64,000 bases of DNA from the NCBI GenBank assembly GCA_016271365.2, contig CM057450.1, positions 1,807,057,967 to 1,807,121,966 on the forward strand. Reading direction: 5' to 3'. The position numbers were made by a program, and so were the translations under genes. The notes beneath the pieces are model-generated. The model saw only the letters and a list, made by a program, of their open reading frames with translations. It was not told the origin of the DNA and searched no databases. Shown one piece after another: positions 30,221 to 40,017 of the stretch (positions are counted from its first letter, which is position 1; every line of letters starts with the position of its first letter). This DNA is from Neoceratodus forsteri. Taxonomy: Eukaryota; Chordata; Ceratodontiformes; Ceratodontidae.

Positions 30221-32981
30221 TTGGAACAGCCAAGACTGAGAACTCACTAGGTGTCTGGCTCAGAAATATTACGAGGTGGGGAATAAGGCCGGGCGAATGC
30301 TAGCCTTCAGGCTTCATAAGCGGATGGCAGAAAGGCATGTCACCCTACTGGCTAATCTTGAGATCCCAGGCCAATCAGAAACCAAGCTGCAGAGGATAGC
30401 CCAGTGTTTCTATAGAGTTTATCAGAACCACTATACATCAGAAGCATCAGAGAATAGTGCAGGGGCTATTAAAAGCTTTCTAGAGAAATTATGGTTACCA
30501 CAACCCTCAGGAGCACAGGGACAATTGCTGGACTGCCCATTCACACAAGAAGAGTTGGGGGTGGTGATTAAAGGTCTTAAACATAACAAATCCCCGGGCC
30601 CAGATGGCTTTATTGGGGAATACTATTAAGTATTCCAATGAGAGGTAGCTCCAGTCCTGCTCCAGGTTTGCAATGTGGCTCATGAGCCTGGGGAAGCCCC
30701 TGACACCTGGGCCAGAGCCCTGATCTCAGTCATACCCAAACAGGGGAAGGAGGGAACTATCTGTGGGGATTACGGGCCCATATCACTCCTAAATGTTGAT
30801 GTTAAAATCTTTGCCAGGATGATGGCCAATCGGCTCCAGTCAGTGATTACGCATCTGGTCCACCCGGATCGGTCTGGCTTTATGCCAGGTAGACAACTCC
30901 ATGACAGTGTCAAAAGATTAATAATAATGTCCCTGACTCGGAGGGGAAGGAGGGAGCAATCGGCAGTAGTTGTTGCCTTAGACACCGAAAAGGCATTTGA
31001 TCACCTGGAATGGTCCTTCCTTGCAGCCATCCTGGAGCGGTTTAACTTTGGGCCCAAGTTTCGAGCCTGGGTAGCAGCCCTCTACTCCCACCCCTCAGCA
31101 CAGATAAGGTTGAATGGGGTACTGTCACAGCCACTCTCTATAGGTAGAGGAACTAGACAGGGGTGCCCTCTGTCCCCCCCTGCTCTTTGCCCTCAGTATG
31201 GAGCCCCTGGCCGAGGCCTTTAGATCCTCTCCTGTTATTAAGGGAGTACAGATAGGATTGGTGGACAACCATATTTTGCTTTATGCAGACGACACCCTCC
31301 TCTATTTGGGGGACCCAGATATGTCTCTTCCTGAGGCCATGGCCCTCTTGAAGTCCTATGGTAGCATATCTGGTTTCAAGATCAATGAGATGAAGTCGGA
31401 AATCCTACCAGTTGGAACTGGGGTGTCCCCTAGAAAACTTTAATTTACAATGGGTGACAGGGAGCTTCAGATATTTGGGCATTCATATACCTCTAGACTC
31501 CAGCAAACTTTATCAGCCGAACCATCGGAAGTTACTAGAGGAAATAAGGCTGGATTGGTGGTCGGTTCTACCCCTATCTATTACAGGCAGGGTCAAGATG
31601 GTACGTATCAACATTCCGCCCAGAGTGCTTTTCCAGTTCGATTCCATTCCTCTGTGCCCTCCAAAAAAGTTCTGGCAAGATATTCAGAGGTTAATCCAGA
31701 GGTTTGTTTGGGCTGGGAAGAAGCCCAGATTAAAATGGCAATCCTCAAATTAGATAAGGGCAAGGGGGGGTCTGGGGGTTCTGGACTTTAAGAGGTACTA
31801 TAGGGTGGCACAGTTACAACACCTGGCAGCTTACCCGGCAGCACTGGATAGCTGGGTCACTATGGAACTGGAGTCTGCTGGGAGGGACTGGTTAGAGGCC
31901 ATTCTTTAGAATGGTAAGATCTCAAGCTGGCTCAGTGCCTTGCCCATGCCCTGGCTTAAAAATGCAGTGAAGGTTTGGTATGCCTCATTAAGGGACTTTA
32001 GATTGGAGAAAACCATTGCAGTGCATGGGCTAATTTCTAACTCATTGGATTTCGGGCCAGAAGGGATAATCCAGTTTTCAAAAGATGGAGAAGAGGTGGT
32101 CTCAGAACATTCGCTGAGGTATTTGATGAGGAGAGCATAAAGAATTTCACCCAATTACGGGCAGAATTCCTCCTACCTCAGACAGACTTCTATGCCTACT
32201 TACAATTGCATCATTTTTTATAATCCGGAGCCAGGGAAGGTTACCTTCAGCCACACCCAATCCTTCGGGTACTTGAGTTCTTTCTGAGTATTGCAAAAGG
32301 GATGAGCCCAAAGGCTCATTTGATTTCTATCACATACAAAACCTGTAAAGGCCCTCCAGATAACTTTAGGTGCTCCATTCACCAAACGTGGGAGACAGAA
32401 TTAAACTTACCAGAGAACAGCATCAGATGGGACAAAGTATGGGGGTTAGCTCAAAAAAACACAGCTTCCTCCTTCTGGAGAGAGTTTCGTTGGCAAGTAA
32501 TTGCCAGATACTTTAGAACTCCTGTAGTTACCAAATATTTTGGAGGTTCAGTGGGAGGGAAGTGTTGGAGAGGGTGCGGGTTAGAAGGCACACACGAACA
32601 CCTATCCTGGAGCTGCCCTAAAATTAATGAGTTTTGGACGTCAGTCACCAAACACATGAGTGACATCCTACAAGCCCAAGTCCCAAATAATCCTCGCTTT
32701 TTAATATTGGGTGAACCTCCTCTGGGGGGAAGGGTGCCCAGGCCAGGTACTTGTTCCCGATCCTTATTGCTGGGGCACAGAAATCCATAACTAAGTTATG
32801 GTTGACACATAAAGCACCCTCTATACAACAGTGGCTCTCCATCTGCAACCAGATCAAATTGATGGAACAGATAACAGCCAATCTAAGACTGCAGCCAGAT
32901 AAACACAAGACTCAATGGCTTCCCTTTTTGGGATTTCTGTGTAAATGGGAGGGCATCTCTCTGACTGAAATGTTGGCATGA
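30221..32981 (+). pseudogene. L1 ORF2, reverse transcriptase and C-terminus
   Basis: The frame continues LEQPRLRT, then YYEVGNKAGRMLAFRLHKRM. RT motifs are NKSPGPDGFIGEYY (about 30590, followed by two stops), YGPISLLNVDVKIFARMMAN (about 30768), AVVVALDTEKAFDHLEWSFL (30965), GTRQGCPLSP (31150) and LLYADDTLLYLGDPD with catalytic YADD at 31282-31293. The thumb region (FRYLGIHIPLDSSKLYQ) follows. A C-terminal zinc knuckle CWRGCGLEGTHEHLSWSCP lies near 32564-32620, the usual ORF2 CCHC. The end KWEGISLTEMLA is at 32981. Frameshifts near 31195, 31445, 31760 and 32780 inactivate it. Confidence 0.88.
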
Positions 32982-33351
32982 GATACTCTTAGTTAGTTGG
33001 TTAAACTGTAAGAGGGAAAATACAGGAGAACTATACCTTACTTAGGTTTCTAATATGTTAGGTTAAGAGTGGGGGGGCAGTGCTGCCAGAGTGGGGGTTT
33101 GAGTGGGGGTTGTGTGTAAGTGTTGTATTGTAGGTTGTTTGTTTGTTTGTGTCCACACACTGGTGAGGAGACATAAATAACCAGTGGACCAACTTTACCA
33201 GAAAGTTATGCACCCAAAATACTGCTATGGATCCAGTGTATAATTGATTAGACAGAGCTATATATGGAATGTATTATTGGCCATTCACCTGTGTGTACTG
33301 TTTGTGCATCTGTTAAGTAATCAAATCAATAACAATTGTAATTTCAAAAAA
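32982..33351 (+). other. L1 3' UTR
   Basis: Non-coding tail of the L1 with a G7 run near 33074 and a GTTT-rich stretch around 33135-33150. It ends in a short A run joined to the right target duplication. Confidence 0.65.
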
Positions 33352-33475
33352 AATGGGAGCAGTAGGGGGCGGTAAATAATGGAAGAGTTAGGTCCTGGCA
33401 TCTAAAAAGATCTAGGGAACTCAAAGGGAGGACTAGATGAATCATTGGTCTCCTTCTGCTGTCACTTTCTATGTA
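33352..33475 (+). mobile_element. CR1 LINE, part 3 of the second nest's outer layer
   Basis: The 3' end of the CR1 interrupted at 20452 and 21178. It contains the usual CR1 tail (ACTAGATGAATCATTGGTCT, CCTTCTGCTGTCACTTTCTATG) and finishes near 33475. Confidence 0.78.
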
Positions 33476-34290
33476 GGAAGGTGAATAGTGGCAAGGGAAT
33501 AAGGGAAATGCAGAGAGACCAATAAAAGCTACAGGAGTGGTCAAAGGTCTAGCAGTTAAAATTCAATACTAAAAAGTGCAAGGTAATGTACCTAGGAAAA
33601 AAGAACACCAAGACAGAGTACTAGATGGATGCTAGGATGTATCGGGAAGGGTATTGATAGCAGAAGAAGGAGGTAATACTTCCCCTCTACAAATCCCTGG
33701 TGAGGCCTCACCTAGAGTACTGCACCCAGTTCTGGAGTCCTCACCTCAGAAGGGATGAGGATAGGTTGGAAACAGTGCAGGGCAGAGAAACAAAAATAAT
33801 TCAGGGCCAGCAGGGCAGATCCTATGAGGGGCACCTCAAGGCACTTAATATGTAGTCACTGGAAACCAGAAGAGAGAGGGTAGAGATGATAGAGGCCTTC
33901 AAGTTCCTTAAAGGAGTTAACAGAGTGAACTGCGTGGAACTATTTAGCCTGAATACCAATTTGCGGTCACATGGACATGAATGGCAATTAACAGCAGATA
34001 GGTTCAGGAGGGATGTGAGGAAGTACTACTTCATGAAAAGGGTGGTGGGACCTTGGAACAGTCTGTCAGCTGAGGTGGTGGTGTGAAAACAGGGGATTCA
34101 AGCATGGCTGGGGCATCATCAGTGGAACAATGGTTACCGGAGGCGACAGGACCAGGGAGGATAACAGAGATGATGGACAGAGTTAGTACCCTGGAGGAAC
34201 AGTAGGTTCCAGGTATAATAGGGAACTTGGGCAGACTGGATGGACCTCTGGTCTTTTCTGCCATCATTGTCTGTGTTTCTGTGTGTCAGC
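33476..34290 (+). mobile_element. CR1 LINE fragment, second copy
   Basis: A separate 5'-truncated CR1. It carries AVKIQY, then ARMYREGY-like codons, the block RPHLEYCTQFWSPHLRR-like (33710-33750) and, in frame from 33886, MIEAFKFLKGVNRVNCVELF and FRRDVRKYYFMKRVVGPWNS. The tail CTTTTCTGCCATCATTGTCTG is near 34254. It is frameshifted and old, and follows directly after the previous CR1 tail, so the two are tandem insertions. Confidence 0.78.
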
Positions 34291-34610
34291 GAAGATGCAA
34301 TGCAAAGATGTTCATGTTCAGAAACTTGGGCCACAGAAAAAATTGTGCGTAGTGTATGTGGGGGAGCGGACACAGAATTAGAAGTGATCAAGTGTGTGGC
34401 AGCTAACATTCAATGCAAAGACATGCAGGTTCATGCACATGGCCCACAGAAATACAGTGGCGGAGTACATAATGGGTTTAGGGGAGGTTGTTAAGGTGGT
34501 AATGGCAGCCCAAAAACCTGTGTGGCAATGATCGACAAAAAACAAGTGAACAGGGATTAATCATATCTGCTGATGTACAACAGTCTTGACACTAGAGGAA
34601 GGGTGTTGTC
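34291..34610. repeat. Unclassified interspersed repeat, copy B, with 113-bp internal repeat
   Basis: AATGCAAAGATGTTCATGTT at 34299 recurs as AATGCAAAGACATGCAGGTT at 34412, and GGGCCACAGAAAA recurs after the same 113-bp step. The second unit contains ACAGAAATACAGTGGCGG, shared with copy A near 19230. The family is unknown to me. Confidence 0.55.
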
Positions 34611-35008
34611 AAAGTTAGCTCACCTTCAGTAAGAGATTTTTTTGTAATATTTATTTTAAATCAGTTTTAACTTTTTTCCCTCTAGTTTTACAATAAAAGT
34701 TACAAACTTTTCAAGAACACATTCAACAACTAATATACAGTCAAATCAACATTTAACAATCAGAGATTGCCACTGTGTTTTATATTATTCTCATAATCAT
34801 TCATTTTTCAAACACTGGGCTATATCCAACATTGTATGAATGATAAATTATAAACCTTATTAGGGAAAAAATGAAAAATAGATACATTATGTAGAGTTCA
34901 TCTAAAGCCACCTGTCAGAGTGAGCAATATCAGAATTTCTATTTTTCTATTAATGTATTAGGTTCATGGTCTTTTAAATGTGGACTATTAAAAATGCTAA
35001 TGTTTCAT

Positions 35009-38000
35009 TCATGAAAGTTCAGACTTTCTATACCTACTGAATATGTTCCCACTGTTCCATCTATTAGTGTAGGCCATTGTTTGGTGTTGAATAATATGTG
35101 AGCCTCTCCATCTCCTGTATAGACTGTATAATCTCCACCCAATCACAGAGCAGAGTGTGGGGAGAGCCTCCTGACTCCATTTTTTGGTTATTGCTTTAAT
35201 GGCTGCTATAGCTAAAATCACCCACAGATAGCGTCCCTCTTTCCCCTTTACTTCCTGAGAGTAAAGACCCATAAGTAAATTTAATGGCCCAGTAGGAGAA
35301 AGAATATCAAATAGAGTTCTAAAATGTTGTTGAATTTGATGCCAATATCATTGTAATGGTGTGCAGCCTCAGAAAATATGAATGTATGTGGCAGTCAGCG
35401 TGGAAGCAGTACCCCTCTTAACCTGATGTTGGGGGTTATAAAATATCTAATCTTGAGCTTCCATGCAAACTCCTTCCAAATTGGTGAGGAGGTTGTAGAC
35501 CATGTGTATTTCCAGACCTTAAGCCAATCCTGGCCTTCTAATCTGATCTGTAATTTTTGTTCTCATTTGTGCTAAAGTTTCTGAGTATTATACTGGAGGT
35601 CTGAGATAAAATTGGCATAAAGTTTAAATAGCACTCTTGCCATGCTATGAGTTCCAGACCTGTTCTACGACCTGTGGATATGGGCGGACATCTTCCAAAT
35701 GGGCAGCTTGTCTAAGTTTAGTATTGATATACTGTAGTTCCTTAGCTGGTAGTAGTGTAATTTTTCTCCTTTCAGCCAATGATATTGCTGTTTAGCAATT
35801 TCGAAGGAAAGAACCATTTGGCCTTGAAGGAGTTGGTAGGGGGCCACCAAACCAGCGCTTATGTATCCGTGATACCAGTTGTCTAATGTTGCAGGTTGAA
35901 AGTTAGGGTCAAAACACCACCAGGCATACCTCCATTTGGTTAGGGCTGTATATCCCTTCTTCACCCCCTATAGCCTAACCCCTCAACACCGCCTCGGTAC
36001 CCAAATAGGAAATTTGTTCAAGATTAATTTGCAGCTTGGAGAGGGAGGTCCGAATTCTGAGAAAGTTCTGTTTGCTGCCAGTGGGCTTTATATGTTGGAT
36101 GGGCCCATAGGAAGGCCCATTTCATCTGTGTTGTTACCCAGTATCCTAGTAAATTTGGTAGTGCCCTACCACCTTTCGTTTTAGGTAAATATAAAATATA
36201 CTGTGAAATACAGGGTGTTTTTATGAGCCCACAAGAACTTTAACAACACTGCTTGCCAATCGTCAGGTCCCATACCATAACAGGGCATGGCATGCACTGA
36301 AACAGATATAAAAATCTAGGAAGGACATTTATTTTAAGGGCTTGAAGTCTAGCATGAAAAGGCAACCCCAAAAGGGATCATTTTTGAAGGTCCGCCTTAA
36401 GCTTGTCAATTAATGGAATAAAGTTGTTTTTAAATAAAGTAACTGAGGTATGGCCTAACCGGATTCCTAAATATTTGATTGTATTCAAGTCCCACTTCAT
36501 GAGATACACATTTTGCAGTTTCTGCGAGAATACCAACACCTCCATCTTAGACCAGTGTAAAGAATATCCAGATAAATTTGAATAAATCTGAATTTGATAG
36601 AAAACTTCCAGCAAGGAGACATTCGGACTTGTTAAATAAAGTAGAATATCATCTGTGTAAAGGGCAATTTTGTGGTGGGTGCCCCCCCATCCCTACCCCC
36701 GTTATTTGTTGGTTTTGACATATACTCTGAGTACGTAGCTCAATATATAGAGCAAATAGGAGTGGGGATAGGGGGCAACCCTGCCTGGTACCTCTATGTA
36801 TAGTTAGAGGGGAAGAGATATGACCATTTGTATGGACGTAGGCTGTAGGTGATGAATATAATTTAGCTATGAAATTAAGAAAAGTCAAGGGAAATCCAAA
36901 ACTGGACAGAACCCCATGCAGGAAGGCCCATGATACTTTATTGAAGACCTTCTCTGCATCTAGTCTCATCAAATATGCTGGGGTTGCTGTCTGTGTTAAA
37001 TAATCAATTTTATGGGCCGAGTGTTTCAGTTTATTAAAGTTGGTACAGTTTGTTCCAAATGTCTAGTAATTATCCCCATCAGTAATTTATAATCTGTATT
37101 TAATACAGAAATTGGTCTGTATGAGGAACACAAGGTAGGGTCTCTGGCCAGCTTAGGAATGACTGATATTATCGTCTGTGTCCAGGAGGGGGTCAATTTA
37201 CCCCTGTCAGAGAGAGCAAAGTTCTCTTAACAAGAGAGAAGACACTATGTCTCTGAATTTTTTATAAAACTCATTTGAGAGACCATCTGTTCCTGGGCAT
37301 TTTCCTGATTTTAAATGCGTTATTTCATTCAAAACCTCAGGATAAATAATTGGAGAATAAAGGGCTTGTTTCTGCCCCTCAGGTAATCTAGGTAGTCCCA
37401 AGGGAGATAAGTAAGCAGATATTGTCTCAATGGTAGAGGAATTTCCTTCCATATCTACAGGGTAGGTCCTCATAATACAGATGAAAAGCCTCTGCGAAAT
37501 CTTTAGTATGATATTGGGAGTTTTCTATTGTTTGGATTTATGACTTTTGTTATGGTAGCTTTGACTCGCTGTTGACGGAGTTGTCCTGCCAGTGATCGCA
37601 GGGTATGAGGACCCTCTCATAAAAGTGCTGTCGCTAAAAAATTAATTTTTGCTCAATTTGATCAAGTATAATGGTAAGTAACTCTTTCTTAAGGGCCACT
37701 AAAGCAATACCTTAGCTTCTATCCATTTTCTTCTGCTGTTGGGCTTCCAGTTCCCGAATTTGGGTTGGGAGTTGGATTTTATGAATTTCCCTCTGTCTCC
37801 TCCTCCATGAGGAAATTTATATTAATTTCCTCCAGACTAAAGCCTTCACAGTGTCCCAAAGCACTGTTTGGGTAATAGATGGGTCATTGTTCTCATCCAC
37901 GACTTGTTCTATTAGATCTTTTATTGTTTCTTGGATGGTGGGGTCCTGCAATGAAAAAATATTTAGCCTTCAGAATGTAGTTCATTTAAATTGCCCTGTG

Positions 38001-38928
38001 TTAAGTGTCAGATAGGAGAATGATCCAGAAGAACCATATCTCCACACCATGCTTTCAGGCAATGCCCCTCCATCTCTTTTGGTACTAAAAAATAATCAAG
38101 CCGGGAGTACGTTTGGTGTGGGGGAGAAAAATAAGTATACTGGCACAACAGACCATTTAAATTTCATCAGATATCTAGGTACCCCAACTCTGCTAACAAT
38201 TTTGTAACCTATTTAGAGATACGCTGTTCTGGATGCCGGGTCTGAGAAGATGTGTCTAAGTAGGGGTTCATATGTACATTTAAATCACCACCTAGAATTA
38301 CATATCCCTCTGCCCACTCCACAGCTTTAAGCATTAAATCTCTGTAAAAGTAAAACTGCGACCCCCGGAGCGGCATAAACTGAAATTAGGGTTATCTTTT
38401 CTCCTTTATAAGTGCCCTTCACAAAAAATGTATCGTCCCTCTTTGTCTATTAATGTGTCCACAAGGTCAAAGGGTACCCTGGGCTGGCAGTATAGCCTAG
38501 AGGTTAGAGGAATGAGGTGTGAACAAGCTTGGTACATCCAGCAGACCAGAAGTTTGATTCTCACAACCTCCACTTGCATACCGTGTGACTCTGAGCAAGT
38601 TACTTAACCGTCCAGTGCTCCCAAGTCGCCCCTGAAAACAGGAATTTGTGCCTAGTGGGCCTTACCCAGTTACCAAAGACTAAAAAAAAAAAATAATAAT
38701 AATAATACAGCAGTACCTCTATACCTACCTTGTTTATAGGCAGAGGTAACTACTACACTATAGCTAAACTTTTGTAATTTCTGAAGTTCTTGTGGGCTAT
38801 GATGTCTCCTGCAACAATGTAAACTCAGCACCTGAATTTTTAATAAAAGACAGTATCCTACTTCTTTTGATGGGATGTGTTAGACCATGAACGTTGTAGG
38901 ATAAAACAAGAGTGTTATGTCTAGCCAT
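35009..38928 (-). pseudogene. L1 ORF2, reversed, decayed, with YTDD
   Basis: The start at 38928 opens MARHNTLVLSYNVHGLTHPI, then LSFIKNSGAEFTLLQETS (endonuclease). After the SINE and decayed sequence, the linker to RT gives SGKCPGTDGLSNEFYKKFRD (37307-37248), MRLDAEKVFNKVSWAFLHG (about 36970) and HRGTRQGCPLSPLLFALYIE (36795). The catalytic box reads ALYTDDILLYL near 36660, Thr in place of the usual Ala. The next segment has NLSGYSLHWSKMEVLVFSQK and NTIKYLGIRLGH. The C-terminus lies at 35272-35009. Several frameshifts and the SINE inactivate it. Confidence 0.82.
38481..38707 (+). mobile_element. tRNA-derived SINE with MIR/L2-like core
   Basis: The head is tRNA-like: an A-box-like TAGCCTAGAGG at 38493-38503 and a B-box-like AGTTTGATTCT at 38551-38561 give an internal RNA polymerase III promoter. 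Downstream, GTGTGACTCTGAGCAAGTTA and CTTAACCGTCCAGTGCTCCC (38583-38622) resemble the segment shared by MIR SINEs and L2 tails (TGTGACCTTGGGCAAGTCAC). The 3' end is an A run then (AAT)n. It interrupts the reversed L1 endonuclease. I could not find a clean target duplication, so the left boundary may be off by a few bases. Confidence 0.8.
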
Positions 38929-38980
38929 TTTCTAACATTAAAAATATTCTTATCCAAAGTAGTCTCTTGTGCCTGTAAAG

Positions 38981-39525
38981 CTCTGGTGGCAGCATAAATC
39001 CCTTAACCCAGTTCAGCTCAGCTATCAGCGTGGCAATCATAAACAAGTAATCAAGAATATACTATAACATTGAAGCAGAAAAAGAATTCAAAAAAGTACT
39101 GCTAAAAATTTAACTAAGTTGTCTTCCAACAGTGGAGATTCTTTCCATTAAGAATCTCTATGGTCTGCCCCTCTCAGTGATTGGTATGGTGGGGGAAAAG
39201 ACCGGAAGAGTCTGTAGGCCACCTAATTAGAGTAGCTCTCCCCCTGAGCCCTGAATGCCTATAGGCTCTCAGTCTGTGAAAGATGGACCGTGCATGGTGT
39301 CAGGAAACATCTCTCATGTTGAGGTGCTGGGTTTGGAGGTCTAGTATGTAAGCCAGAATACCTCCCCATACTAAGCTCCCTTATATACCGTTCTAGTATT
39401 AGAACTATTAATTTCCAACAAACTTGAATTAACAGTAGAAATATACATGTAACAAAGATAACCGGGTAAAACAACTATTTCCTGGGTGAGGAATGATCCA
39501 TCCCTCGAACCATGTAACAAAATTT
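38981..39525. other. Unassigned stretch upstream of the reversed L1 ORF2
   Basis: Probably 5' flank or inter-ORF sequence of the reversed L1. No ORF1 motif was recognised. A minus-strand hydrophobic ORF (39474-39259) has no known relative and is likely chance. Confidence 0.35.
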
Positions 39526-40004
39526 AAGCCCACGGCCCCATGCTGAAAGTTGTTTAAGTAATGCAAACAGTTATGCTGCTGTGACCCAACAAAGCTAAAA
39601 ACTAACCGGTACTGCAAAATATCACCCTATAAGTGAGGGGGGGGGGGTATTAGGGCCCTGATCTCTTCTACCCCTAAACTTTGCATTTAAAATCAAAGTC
39701 CTGGTAATCCTGTCTGCAAGAGAAAGTAATTATGTAGGGCTGTATAAATGCCCCGATCTCCCTCCATCTCCAGATATCTTAGTTTGAATTTTGGTTAACT
39801 GTAGAAAGCGCAGGCCCAATTATATTATCAAATATCTAGCCCAAAATATATATTTAATAAGGCAGAGCAATGATATTTATGAGCATAATGCACTGAAAAA
39901 TGAAAGTTTTATGCAGTTATACAAGCTGCATCCCCTCTCTGTCAGCAAAAGACTGTTAACTGTTTGCATTACTTAAATAACTTTCAGCATGGGGCCATGG
40001 GCTT
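39526..40004. repeat. Inverted repeat with 48-bp arms
   Basis: AAGCCCACGGCCCCATGC and the following GAAAGTTGTTTAAGTAATGC (39526-39573) reappear as the reverse complement at 39957-40004 with about three mismatches. The 383-bp loop contains a G-run near 39639 and AT-rich sequence, with no ORF that I recognise. It may be a foldback element or a local inverted duplication. An L2 element starts just to its right. Confidence 0.75.
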
Positions 40005-40017
40005 CATCCTTAATTGT

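Larger units (their letters stand above)
21179..33351 (+). mobile_element. Full-length L1 carrying DIRS-2
   Basis: An L1-clade element with a short leader, ORF1, a long inter-ORF spacer, ORF2 and a 3' UTR ending in a short A run (33346-33352) lies between perfect 11-bp duplications AATGGGAGCAG (21168-21178 and 33352-33362). Without DIRS-2 it is about 6.7 kb. The host is a CR1 3' region. Both ORFs carry stops and frameshifts, so it is inactive, but gross structure is complete. Confidence 0.88.
34630..38980 (-). mobile_element. L1 LINE, reversed, 3' half and ORF2
   Basis: A minus-strand L1 whose 3' UTR starts near 34630 (T-rich on the plus strand) and whose ORF2 runs from the start codon at 38928 down to about 35000. 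A SINE at 38481-38707 interrupts the endonuclease. No ORF1 is recognised directly upstream. An ORF1 of some L1 on the same strand lies at 47103-46050, but intervening insertions prevent a firm link. Confidence 0.8.

Noticed and set aside
38481..38565. A functional tRNA gene
   Set aside because: The A and B boxes are degenerate and no cloverleaf or acceptor stem can be drawn; the adjoining core and A-rich tail make it a SINE head.
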